Source of the DNA: Mediterraneibacter agrestimuris
Lineage (GTDB): Bacteria; Bacillota; Clostridia; Lachnospirales; Lachnospiraceae
Direction: 5' to 3'
DNA: 64,000 nt
NCBI RefSeq assembly: GCF_943193195.1
Contig: NZ_CALPDG010000002.1
Coordinates: 140,369-204,368, forward strand
Shown: positions 51,065-59,021 of the stretch, one piece after another
Position numbering within the stretch: position 1 is the stretch's first letter
How the letters are laid out: every line of letters begins with the position of its first letter
Translations under genes and position numbers: made by a program
Notes under the pieces: model-generated
What the model was told of the DNA's origin: nothing
What the model saw: the letters and a program-made list of their open reading frames with translations, nothing else
Databases searched by the model: none

Positions 51065-52387
51065 TTAAATCAGAAATAACTCCAGGAGCCGGGCGGCGCA
51101 CCAGGAAAAAGTTCGGGCCGGCACAGTTTCAGCGGTTTTTATGGGTGCAGTGTAAAGTTCTTCATCATTTAAAAAGAGACGGACCATACCAACCGTTTCT
51201 CCTTTTTCTACAGGAGCGGTCAGCTGCTTTTTTTCGGAGTATTCCATGCGGATTTCCTCATCATCTCGGAGTAGTCTGTTTATTCTGATTTGATTCTCAT
51301 TATCACTATCAAGGTTACATTTTGTATCACTTTCTTTTTCGTCATTTATAAGCTTCTCTTTCATCTGCACTTTGGTTTTTGCGGACGAACTGCCGCTCAG
51401 CGCATTTCCCTCCGGGATTCCCCCGATTACTTCCACAGGTTCCAGCTTTAATAGTTGTTCAAAGGTTTGATAATGAAAATGATCCATTCCATATGCCATC
51501 AGCTTTTTTGTATCTGCCCATTTATAACCTTTATTATTCGGCCAACCGCAGGCAAGAAGCGCAACAACAAAAGTACGTCCTTCGCTCTCCAAGGCTCCTA
51601 CATAACAATATCCTGCCTCGGAAGTAAATCCTGTCTTGCCGGAAAGCGCCTCCTTCATCATTTGTAAAAAGGCATTGTGATTATTGCAGGAGTATGTTTG
51701 TTCCCCGTTGACATCAGAAAACTGATAATTCGGCGTCCTGGTAATTTCCAGAAACAGATTCTTTTGCGGTGAATCCATAATACAATATTTCATAATCCTT
51801 GCCAGATCCACTGCCGTTGTATGATGCATTCCTGACTCATCTTCATCGTCCAGACCATTAGGTGTGATGAAATAAGTGTTCCTACAGTTTAATTTCTCAG
51901 CCTTTGCATTCATCATATCTGCAAACCCCGCCACCGTTCCTCCTACAGCCTCTGCAATGACAACCGCAGCGTCATTGTGAGATTCTAACATCAACGAGTA
52001 AAGCAAATCCCGCAGCTTAAACTGTTGCCCCTCCCGGATACCAAGGCGCACCTCTGGCTGTGATGCTGCATTATTGCTTGCCGTAACGATTTCATCCAAA
52101 TTGCCTTGTTCCAGCGCCAGAATACAAGTCATGATCTTCGTTGTACTGGCCATTGCCCGTTCTTCCTGTCCGTTTTTTGCAAATAAAATACGCCCGCTGT
52201 CTGCATCCATCAATACCGCAGCCTGGGCGTATAAATTGTTCGGCTCCTGAATCTCTTCCGACACTTCTTCTGCATAAACAACAGACCCCCCAGCTCCTGC
52301 CATAAACTGTATCGCCAGACACAGACTCAGCAGCACCGAGGTCCATTTTCTTTTTCTATTGAAAGAATTTCTATGTATTTTCGGCAT
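51065..52387 (-). CDS. D-alanyl-D-alanine carboxypeptidase, S11 family (DacF/DacB-like)
   Basis: S11 enzymes trim the terminal D-Ala of peptidoglycan stem peptides. The 440-residue protein has a signal peptide (about 13-38). Its active-site triad is MASTTKIMTC (Ser-x-x-Lys, about 79-88), SHNDA (SxN-type) and GKTGFTSEAGYC (KTG). A Ser/Lys/Asp-rich linker and a C-terminal beta domain follow. The position next to scpB-scpA resembles the Bacillus scpA-scpB-dacB region, so a role in the spore cortex is possible. ATG after TGAGGAACCT. Confidence 0.9.
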   Translation of the reverse strand: MPKIHRNSFNRKRKWTSVLLSLCLAIQFMAGAGGSVVYAEEVSEEIQEPNNLYAQAAVLMDADSGRILFAKNGQEERAMASTTKIMTCILALEQGNLDEIVTASNNAASQPEVRLGIREGQQFKLRDLLYSLMLESHNDAAVVIAEAVGGTVAGFADMMNAKAEKLNCRNTYFITPNGLDDEDESGMHHTTAVDLARIMKYCIMDSPQKNLFLEITRTPNYQFSDVNGEQTYSCNNHNAFLQMMKEALSGKTGFTSEAGYCYVGALESEGRTFVVALLACGWPNNKGYKWADTKKLMAYGMDHFHYQTFEQLLKLEPVEVIGGIPEGNALSGSSSAKTKVQMKEKLINDEKESDTKCNLDSDNENQIRINRLLRDDEEIRMEYSEKKQLTAPVEKGETVGMVRLFLNDEELYTAPIKTAETVPARTFSWCAARLLELFLI

Positions 52388-52455
52388 AGGTTCCTCACCA
52401 TATATCTCATTATTTCATACATATGCAGCTGCATACAAACCTATTCTAAAAACAC

Positions 52456-52646
52456 TTACTGTTCACACCTACGGTGTTCCCAGTAACGAATCCGGTCTAT
52501 TTAAAATTGCCTTACGGCAAGAGACCGGATTCCAACCCCAGTACATACTAGTCTGTGACCATGCAACGCAGTACACGGTTCAGGAGTTCAGACCAGCCCA
52601 AACACTTGCTGTTTGAGGCATAAGAACGAAATTCAGGTGTAAACAA
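52456..52646 (+). repeat. Degenerate GTTAC palindromic element (copy E), about 190 bp
   Basis: The left end CTTACTGTTCACACC is near consensus; the right end GGTGTAAACAAGC has small deletions. The central hairpin 52489-52532 (GAATCCGGTCT/AGACCGGATTC) is, inverted, identical to that of copy A except for one base. The loop module is degenerate (ATGCAACGCAGTACA), and about 40 extra bases follow it. No target duplication is visible. Confidence 0.8.
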
Positions 52647-52713
52647 GCCCTGTTTATTTATACAGAATACATGTATACAATTCATTTTTATGTAAATTTT
52701 CTTCTTGTAAACT

Positions 52714-53292
52714 CTAAATATCCAGTTTTAATTGCGCCTCATCTTCCGCTTCTTCTTTGAAATGTTCCAATTTCTCAGAATCCAGTGTCGGAAGTTCTTC
52801 CAGTGACTGTACACTAAACCGGCGCAAAAACTCCTCTGTTGTTCCAAACAAAAGCGGTCTTCCCGGTGCATCCAGCCGCCCTGTCTCTTCAACCAATCCA
52901 TATTCTACCAGCTTATTTACCGCATGGTCAGACTTCACACCACGGATTTTCTCAATTTCTAACTTTGTTACCGGCTGCTTGTAAGCAATGATGGAGAGTG
53001 TCTCCAGTACCACATCTGTCAGCATATAGCGTTTCGGCTGTTTCGCAATACGGATCAGATATTCATACATTTCCTTCTTCGTACACATCTGAAATGCATT
53101 GTCCAGTTCAATAATACGGATTCCCCGGTTTTCCGCATCATATTCATCCATCATACTATGAATGATTTTACGTGTTGTCTCTTCATCATGTTCAATTGCT
53201 GATGCAATCCTGCTCAACTCCACAGATTCGCCCATGGTGAACAAAATCGCCTCGATCACACCTTGTAATTTTTTTATTTCCATTATTTCCAT
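52714..53292 (-). CDS. scpB: Segregation and condensation protein B
   Basis: ScpB is the winged-helix (kite) partner of ScpA and SMC in chromosome condensation. The 192-residue product has two winged-helix domains, with KLQGVIEAILFTMGESVEL at the start, and YKQPVTKLEIEKIRGVKSDHAVNKLVEYGLVEETGR, GRPLLFGTTEEFLRRF in the second. I start at the ATG 53292 with GGAGAGG seven bases upstream. It follows scpA by 42 bases. Confidence 0.95.
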   Translation of the reverse strand: MEIMEIKKLQGVIEAILFTMGESVELSRIASAIEHDEETTRKIIHSMMDEYDAENRGIRIIELDNAFQMCTKKEMYEYLIRIAKQPKRYMLTDVVLETLSIIAYKQPVTKLEIEKIRGVKSDHAVNKLVEYGLVEETGRLDAPGRPLLFGTTEEFLRRFSVQSLEELPTLDSEKLEHFKEEAEDEAQLKLDI

Positions 53293-53334
53293 CAGTCCTC
53301 TCCTTTTGTGCTGCGTCCTTAACATACTGCATCT

Positions 53335-54078
53335 TTACAAAAGCGAGTCTATCATAATCTCTCCAAATGTCTCTTCCTGAGCCACGCGGATTTCTCCTGT
53401 TTTCATCAGTTCCAAAATCGCCAGAAATGTAACAACAATGTGCATTTTCGTTTTTTGTTCTTCTAAAAGCTGGCGGAAACTAAACCGTTTATGGGACTTC
53501 GCATAATCTTGGACATAAGTCATTTTCATTGGAAGAGGTACTTCCTCTTTCTCAATCTTTCCGAATTTACTTCGGATAGGGTCGATCTTGTTGTCCTGCC
53601 GTTTCATCACATCCTGAAAAATTTTATTCAGTCTGGACAGAGTCAGATCTCCCAGCAATTTATCCAAATCTACCGGCTCTGAATACTCTTTCACCTCGTC
53701 TGGAATAGTCGGAGGCTTAAACATAATAAATTCCGCATCCGACTGACGGTCTTTCAGTTCATATGCCATATACTTGTACATCTTATATTGAAGAAGCTGC
53801 TCCACCAGTTCCGCACGCGGATCTTCCTCTTCGCCATCCTCATTTACTTCCTTCGGGAGCAGCATCCGGCACTTGATGTCAAGCAGTGTTGCCGCCATCA
53901 CGAGAAATTCACTCATAATATTCAAATCATCCTGCTGCATATTGCGGATGTACTCCATGTACTGATTCGTGATCTCCACGATCGGAATATCATAAATATC
54001 TATTTTATTTTTATCGATCAAGTGGAGAAGCAGATCCAGCGGACCTTCAAAAACTTCCAGTTTTACGGGAATACCCAT
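53335..54078 (-). CDS. scpA: Segregation and condensation protein A
   Basis: ScpA is the kleisin that bridges SMC heads. The 247-residue product starts MGIPVKLEVFEGPLDLLLHL, the family hallmark, with DKNKIDIYDIPIVEITNQYMEYI and the C-terminal winged helix (VVTFLAILELMKTGEIRVAQEE). The ATG 54078 has AGGAG nine bases upstream; a longer frame is not supported. Confidence 0.96.
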   Translation of the reverse strand: MGIPVKLEVFEGPLDLLLHLIDKNKIDIYDIPIVEITNQYMEYIRNMQQDDLNIMSEFLVMAATLLDIKCRMLLPKEVNEDGEEEDPRAELVEQLLQYKMYKYMAYELKDRQSDAEFIMFKPPTIPDEVKEYSEPVDLDKLLGDLTLSRLNKIFQDVMKRQDNKIDPIRSKFGKIEKEEVPLPMKMTYVQDYAKSHKRFSFRQLLEEQKTKMHIVVTFLAILELMKTGEIRVAQEETFGEIMIDSLL

Positions 54079-54181
54079 TTCAATGTTCTCCTGTTTTTCA
54101 AAAATGTATCTATGTCTCAAAGCATTATACGTGGATTTTTGCTATTTTTCAAGACTTTCTCATTACATGTTTATTTCCTTT

Positions 54182-55084
54182 TTATTCTCCGGCTATCTCC
54201 AGCATAATTAATTCTGGTCTGTTGAAAAGCCGGAATTTAATTGTATGCATGCCAAGTCCCCTGCTTACTACAATTACCTGTCTGTCTTCTTCAGTCATCT
54301 CTCCAGAATATTTGGGGAACAAAAATGCCTGCGGCGTAATCACCCCGCGCCATCCCGGAATTCTTGCAATTCCTCCATGTAAATGTCCCGACAGAACCAG
54401 ATCCGCCCCCCATGCTTTGTAAGCATGATAATAAACAGGATTATGTGCCAGAAGAATCTCATAATAATCCATATGATCAATATCAGCCGTATTCTTTTCT
54501 TTTTGATTTGTACCCACCTGTTTTACAATATCTTCTTTTTGCAAGTGATATCTTGTAAACTTCTCATATGTTTTACGTGGAAGCTCAAGCCCGGTCAAAC
54601 GAATCTTTATACCGTCAAACTCCGCTACTGCTGATTCATTTTCCAGAAAATGTACACCTTTCTCACACAGTTCACTGCGATATAAATAAAACATATTACC
54701 GTATTTAACTGTATCTTCTTTCATACGCTGTTCATGATTGCCATTGGCATAATAAACAGGTGCAATCTCCGGAAGTTTCCCTACAAAATTCAGCGCCGGT
54801 TCTGGCAGTATGCCACGTTTTCCGATAAGCATATCTCCGCCGATCAAGATCAAATCTGGACCCGCTTTCCGGATAGCATACAAGAGACGTGCATTTTCTT
54901 TTCCATATTCCGTGTTGTGCAAATCGCTTAAAAACACGATTTTCTTTGGTTTTACCCCAGATTTCATTTTAGGTGTACAGATCTGATATTTTGTCACTTT
55001 AAAATTCAACTGTTCCCGAATCCCCTCGACAAAAATTAACCCGGCGCATACAGCGCCGGATACTAACAAATTTGATAATTTCAT
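54182..55084 (-). CDS. Metallophosphoesterase (YkuE/YaeI-like)
   Basis: This is a calcineurin-like phosphoesterase of 300 residues with a short N-terminal hydrophobic helix (5-18), so probably membrane-tethered. Metal-binding motifs in order: FLSDLHNTEYG (Asp, His), LIGGDMLIG (Asp), YANGNHEQRM (Asn, His), LAHNPVYYH (His) and LSGHLHGGIARIPG (His-x-His). Relatives cleave lipid-linked or nucleotide pyrophosphates, but the substrate here is not known. ATG with GGAG. Confidence 0.9.
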   Translation of the reverse strand: MKLSNLLVSGAVCAGLIFVEGIREQLNFKVTKYQICTPKMKSGVKPKKIVFLSDLHNTEYGKENARLLYAIRKAGPDLILIGGDMLIGKRGILPEPALNFVGKLPEIAPVYYANGNHEQRMKEDTVKYGNMFYLYRSELCEKGVHFLENESAVAEFDGIKIRLTGLELPRKTYEKFTRYHLQKEDIVKQVGTNQKEKNTADIDHMDYYEILLAHNPVYYHAYKAWGADLVLSGHLHGGIARIPGWRGVITPQAFLFPKYSGEMTEEDRQVIVVSRGLGMHTIKFRLFNRPELIMLEIAGE

Positions 55085-55119
55085 TCCGGTTTTCTCCGCA
55101 TTTTCTTTATATCCATATC

Positions 55120-55773
55120 CTACTGTTTAGCAGCATTTACAATTGCAACTCCCGCACTTGTTCCAATCCTGCTTGCTCCGGCATCCAACATAGCTTTCAT
55201 ATCTGTAAGATTCCGGATTCCTCCGGCAGCCTTCACCCCCATCTCAGGACCGACCGTCTTTCGCATCAGCCGTACATCCTCGACTGTTGCACCGCCCGTT
55301 GAAAATCCTGTGGAAGTCTTTACAAAATCTGCTCCTGCTTCTTTACATATCTGACAGGCACGGATTTTCTCCAATTCTGTCAAAAGACACATTTCCAAAA
55401 TCACCTTAACATTTACATCTTTCCCTGCAGCTGTAACAACTGCCGCGATGTCTTCTTTTACATATTCCCAATTACCACTTTTTAACATTCCAATGTGAAC
55501 AACCATATCAATTTCATCAGCACCGTCCTGAACAGCTGCCAATGTTTCCGCAACTTTTCCATCCGTAGACATTGCCCCAAGTGGAAAACCCACCACAGCG
55601 CAGACTTTTGTGTGAGTATCTTTTAATTTTTCTGCACAATAATATACGAAACTAGAGTTGACACAAACGGAGCAGAATCCACATTCTGCGGCCTCTTTAC
55701 ATAAGTTATCCACATCTTCGAGGGTTGCCTGTGGATTTAAAATCGTATGGTCAATCAATCCTGCGTACTCCAT
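55120..55773 (-). CDS. deoC: Deoxyribose-phosphate aldolase
   Basis: DeoC splits 2-deoxyribose-5-phosphate into glyceraldehyde-3-phosphate and acetaldehyde in deoxynucleoside use. The 217-residue product has [14 protein letters not shown] (Asp8), the [11 protein letters not shown] strand with the proton-relay Lys, the Schiff-base Lys in [14 protein letters not shown] (about 150-163) and the third active Lys in [13 protein letters not shown] with AGGAGG. Its promoter carries a strong operator-like palindrome. No other deo gene is adjacent. Confidence 0.96.
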   Translation of the reverse strand: MEYAGLIDHTILNPQATLEDVDNLCKEAAECGFCSVCVNSSFVYYCAEKLKDTHTKVCAVVGFPLGAMSTDGKVAETLAAVQDGADEIDMVVHIGMLKSGNWEYVKEDIAAVVTAAGKDVNVKVILEMCLLTELEKIRACQICKEAGADFVKTSTGFSTGGATVEDVRLMRKTVGPEMGVKAAGGIRNLTDMKAMLDAGASRIGTSAGVAIVNAAKQ

Positions 55774-55849
55774 TTTATTTCCTCCTAAAATATTTTATAT
55801 CCTGTTTGCTTTAAATTTTATATAATTCAGCTTCTATATATTATTCTAG

Positions 55850-55886
55850 TGTATACTTATATTTTTAAAATGTATACAAGTATACA
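55850..55886 (-). promoter_or_regulatory. deoC promoter with TGTATAC operator sites
   Basis: TGTATAC-AA-GTATACA (55871-55886) is a perfect dyad, and a third TGTATAC is at 55850-55856. On the minus strand TTGTAT (55874-55879) and TATACA (55850-55855) are 18 bp apart and can serve as -35 and -10, so a protein bound at the dyad would cover the promoter. The bound regulator is unknown. Confidence 0.6.
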
Positions 55887-55947
55887 CTGCATTCGTATTC
55901 GCGTTACTTTAACTATCCTACCATTTTTTTCACTCAAAGTAAATAAT

Positions 55948-57255
55948 TTAAACCCGGAAGACCTTAAGTACTTTGTAAAAATAATCAAGAAAACTGGCTT
56001 TTTTTATACTTTTTCCCGCAATCACGTTGATTTTACCAATTTCTTCACCGTTTAAAAAGTATATTACTTCTCCTACTTTGTCGTTCTTTTTCACTGGTGC
56101 TTTTACTGACTTTTTCAATTTCACATCTCTGGTTACACCTGATAAATCTGCTCCTGATGTATCCAGATAGGAAAATGTATTCTCGTATACAATCGGTAAT
56201 TCCTCTTCTTTTCCGCCATTTACCTTCAGGTTTTTTAGTTTTTCTGGATCTATATCCTGATAGAGTTTACATTTCCCAAATCCATAATTTAACAACGTAG
56301 TCGCATCCCGAAACCTTGCTTTAGAATCTTCTGCTGCCATAATCACGGCGATCAGTTCAATATCATCTTTTTTTGCAGTAGCAGATACACAGAACTTTGC
56401 CTCTCCTGTAGAACCTGTTTTCAATCCGGTTGCGTATTGATACTGACGTACCAGCTTGTTTGTATTTGTCAGTCCAAATTCTGAAGAACCCTTGTTTGTC
56501 GTATGTGTGATATTTTCCATCCAGATCATGCAATAGTCCTGAATCTGCGGATACTTCATGATCAGCTCTCTAGACATCAGTGCGATATCTCTCGCAGTCG
56601 TCACATGTCCTTCTGTATCCAGACCGTTACAATTCACAAAATTCGTGTTTTCCATACCAAGCCCTTTTGCACGTTCATTCATCTGTCGGACAAATTCTTC
56701 TTCGCTGCCGCATATGTACTCTGCCATGGCTACACAGGCATCGTTAGCGCTGGCTACAGAAATACATTTCAGCATCGTATCTACAGACTGTGTCTCTCCC
56801 GGCTCTAAGAACACCTGAGAACCGCCCATAGATGCTGCAAATTCTGAGGTCGACACTTCATCCTCCAGCTTGATTTTCCCACTTTCCAGGGCATCAAAAA
56901 TCAATAACATTGTCATAATCTTCGTCACACTGGCCGGTGGACGTGCTGTATCTGCATCTTTTTCAAATATTACCGTTCCTGTAGATGGTTCCATCAGAAT
57001 CGCAGACGGCGCACTGACATCAATCGTAGATACAGTTTCACTTTCCGTCAGCTGTGTATCTTCCTCTGATAAAATCTCATCTGTAACAGTTTCTACTGTA
57101 TTTCCCTCCGTCTGGTCTTCATTTGTGTTGTCTGCTGTTTCTGTTTCCAGTACTATACGATTTTCTTTCGGATCTGTCATTGCTTCTAACGGCATGGCAT
57201 ATACACTCTGCGCGCAGAATATGACACTTAAAATTACTGCAAGGACTTTTTTCAT
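55948..57255 (-). CDS. D-alanyl-D-alanine carboxypeptidase, S11 family (DacA/DacF-like)
   Basis: The 435-residue product has a signal peptide (MKKVLAVILSVIFCAQSVYA, 1-20), a Thr/Glu-rich linker and the S11 motifs PPASVTKIMTMLL (Ser-x-x-Lys, about 106-118), SANDA and KTGSTGEAKFC. It ends with the PBP5-type beta domain and an amphipathic tail (FLDYFYKVLKVF) that could bind membrane. It is the second S11 enzyme within 5 kb and clearly diverged from the first. I start at the ATG 57255 after GAGGGTG. Confidence 0.9.
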   Translation of the reverse strand: MKKVLAVILSVIFCAQSVYAMPLEAMTDPKENRIVLETETADNTNEDQTEGNTVETVTDEILSEEDTQLTESETVSTIDVSAPSAILMEPSTGTVIFEKDADTARPPASVTKIMTMLLIFDALESGKIKLEDEVSTSEFAASMGGSQVFLEPGETQSVDTMLKCISVASANDACVAMAEYICGSEEEFVRQMNERAKGLGMENTNFVNCNGLDTEGHVTTARDIALMSRELIMKYPQIQDYCMIWMENITHTTNKGSSEFGLTNTNKLVRQYQYATGLKTGSTGEAKFCVSATAKKDDIELIAVIMAAEDSKARFRDATTLLNYGFGKCKLYQDIDPEKLKNLKVNGGKEEELPIVYENTFSYLDTSGADLSGVTRDVKLKKSVKAPVKKNDKVGEVIYFLNGEEIGKINVIAGKSIKKASFLDYFYKVLKVFRV

Positions 57256-57699
57256 CAGCCGCACCCTCTGCTTATTTATCGTCTGTTACTAATATAGTAA
57301 ATATAACTGGAATTTAGAACCTCATCCTTTTATTCCAACTCAAAATAGTCCACCGGACTGTTTTACCGCATGCCTGGCAACAAAAAAACAGTAGAAATAA
57401 TCATAAATTCATTACAATTACTACTGCTGTTTCTTTTACACAAGTAAATCTTGGGTTATACTATTTATAGTTTCTAAAACGTTGTCGAACAGATTTACTG
57501 GATAAACTATGTATTCCCTTGATTTTTTAGCTGTAATAGCTTAATATTAGTAACAGTTCTATTATAGAAAATGTTACTCAGTAAGCAAATTTACATACCA
57601 AAAATTCTGTTGTATAAACGTAGCAGATAACTTTTGATACCAGAAAAATAAACAGAGAATCCGATAATATCGCAAGACAAATTATTAAGGGGATATACA
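57256..57699. other. 444-base non-coding gap with hairpins between two divergent genes
   Basis: No convincing gene is seen. It contains AGTCCACCGGACTGTT at 57350, shared with 40821; a possible hairpin AACAGTAG...CTACTGCTGTT at about 57388-57434; and the strong hairpin at 57549-57578. Being A/T-rich and between divergent genes, it presumably carries both promoters; I could not fix them. Confidence 0.5.
57549..57578. repeat. Perfect-stem hairpin with GTAACAG ends
   Basis: AGTAACA, G, TTCTAT, T, ATAGAA, AA, TGTTACT: two stacked perfect stems of 7 and 6 bp in 30 bases. The outer AGTAACAGTT resembles the ends of the GTTAC family, so it may be a minimal derivative, or an operator for the dnaJ-like gene. 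Confidence 0.4.
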
Positions 57700-58404
57700 A
57701 TGGCTATTCGTACATATTATCATATACTGGGCGTTTCCAGAGATGCTGCGCCCGAAGAAATTACTGCCGCCAAAAATGCACTGGCAAAGATTTACCATCC
57801 TGATGCCAACATGAGCAGCGGTGTAGACACAACTCTATATATGCAAGAGATTTTGGAAGCATACCACATCCTTTCCGATCCAGAAAAGCGCGCCAAGTAT
57901 GATAAAAAAATAAGCGGCGGCACCAATCGCGTATTCCGTACATTTACAATGAGTGATCCAGAAAGCGCAGAGAATGAAACGTCTTTTGTTACCTACTGGG
58001 CGGCTGCTGGAAAACTCAATGAAATTGTTACAAACAGTATTGAGATTCTGGAACAAGAATCCCAAAAAGTCAGCCTGACACAGAAGATTTTGAATAGGCT
58101 TGGGAAAAGTTCAACATGTGAAAAGGAACTAAATACAACCCTTAAAAACCTCTCAATACAAGCGCTTTCCCATATTACTATATTAAAAAATGCAGAGATT
58201 CCGATGGATTACTGGCAGTCTGAGGCAATGAACTGGGTTCTCATTCACTGGAGTCAGAATCAGACACTTGATTATCATACACTATTTGCACAATATGATG
58301 CCTTTATTAACCAAAACAAATCCAGTGCAGAGCGATTAAAACTGCGTGCGCAGAACAAACAATTTCATCATCAATTAAAAAGATTGCTGACGTACGCTTT
58401 ATAA
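57700..58404 (+). CDS. DnaJ-domain protein with an unrecognised C-terminal region
   Basis: Residues 4-68 are a J domain (YYHILGVSRDAAPEEITAAK, with HPD at 32-34, ending YDKKI), which stimulates the ATPase of DnaK. The remaining 165 residues lack the Gly/Phe, zinc-finger and peptide-binding domains of DnaJ. They look helical (ETSFVTYWAAAGKLNEIVTN; LKNAEIPMDYWQSEAMNWVL) and I do not recognise them. This suggests a dedicated co-chaperone or an adaptor. ATG with AAGGGG. It converges with the phosphatase gene, overlapping by six bases. Confidence 0.85.
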   Translation: MAIRTYYHILGVSRDAAPEEITAAKNALAKIYHPDANMSSGVDTTLYMQEILEAYHILSDPEKRAKYDKKISGGTNRVFRTFTMSDPESAENETSFVTYWAAAGKLNEIVTNSIEILEQESQKVSLTQKILNRLGKSSTCEKELNTTLKNLSIQALSHITILKNAEIPMDYWQSEAMNWVLIHWSQNQTLDYHTLFAQYDAFINQNKSSAERLKLRAQNKQFHHQLKRLLTYAL

Positions 58405-58857
58405 GCGTCGCCAACAGTCCTCCAGGAGGGCCTCACAGCCCTCTTTTATATTTTCATAAGTTAAATCAAAGTTTCCTGTATACCACGGATCTGCTATATC
58501 TCTCGGATGCTCTGTAAAATCCAGCAGCCTGCATATCTTATGCTCCGGGTCTGAAGACACGATTCGCAGCATATTACGGATATTCATGGAATCCATACCA
58601 ATCAAATAGTCATATTTGTTATAATCCTTTTTTGTCATTTGTACTGCACGGTGCGGCAGAATTGGAATACCTATATGTTTCAATTTATGTACCGTTCCAT
58701 GATGTGGCGGGTTACCAATCTCTTCCCGACTGGTAGCCGCAGAATCAATATAAAATTGCTCTGTAAGACCTTGTTTGTTGATCATATCCTGGAAAACAAA
58801 TTGAGCCATGGTTGATCTGCAAATATTGCCGTGGCAGACAAATAATACTTTTATCAT
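58399..58857 (-). CDS. Low-molecular-weight protein-tyrosine phosphatase
   Basis: The 152-residue product has the phosphatase loop VCHGNICRSTMAQF (catalytic Cys8 and Arg14 within C-x5-R-S), the YDYLIGMDSMN segment and the general acid in DIADPWYTGNF (Asp near 121). Members dephosphorylate tyrosine or arginine in bacteria; the substrate here is unknown. ATG with AAAGGAG. It is the last backbone gene before the mobile element. Confidence 0.95.
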   Translation of the reverse strand: MIKVLFVCHGNICRSTMAQFVFQDMINKQGLTEQFYIDSAATSREEIGNPPHHGTVHKLKHIGIPILPHRAVQMTKKDYNKYDYLIGMDSMNIRNMLRIVSSDPEHKICRLLDFTEHPRDIADPWYTGNFDLTYENIKEGCEALLEDCWRRL

Positions 58858-58974
58858 ATATTTAAACTCCTTTGATTATAGGTTTTTCCTTGATTTTTCA
58901 GCGTTTTTACAACATTTCATTTTCTTTGCTATTAGCATATCTTAGTATAATTTAGCATAAGTTTTCGCCCAAAA

Positions 58975-59021
58975 GTTGTAAAATTGGTTGTAAAACTATG
59001 TGTCATATACAACTTTACAAC
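58975..59021. repeat. GTTGTAAAA repeats at the integrase end of the Tn916-like element (candidate Int binding sites)
   Basis: GTTGTAAAA occurs directly at 58975-58983 and 58987-58995, with inverted TTTACAAC at 59014-59021. Short repeated sites near the end of Tn916 serve as arm-type integrase sites in the known element. TTAGCATA also repeats at about 58932 and 58951. The exact attachment end cannot be fixed without an empty-site sequence. Confidence 0.5.
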
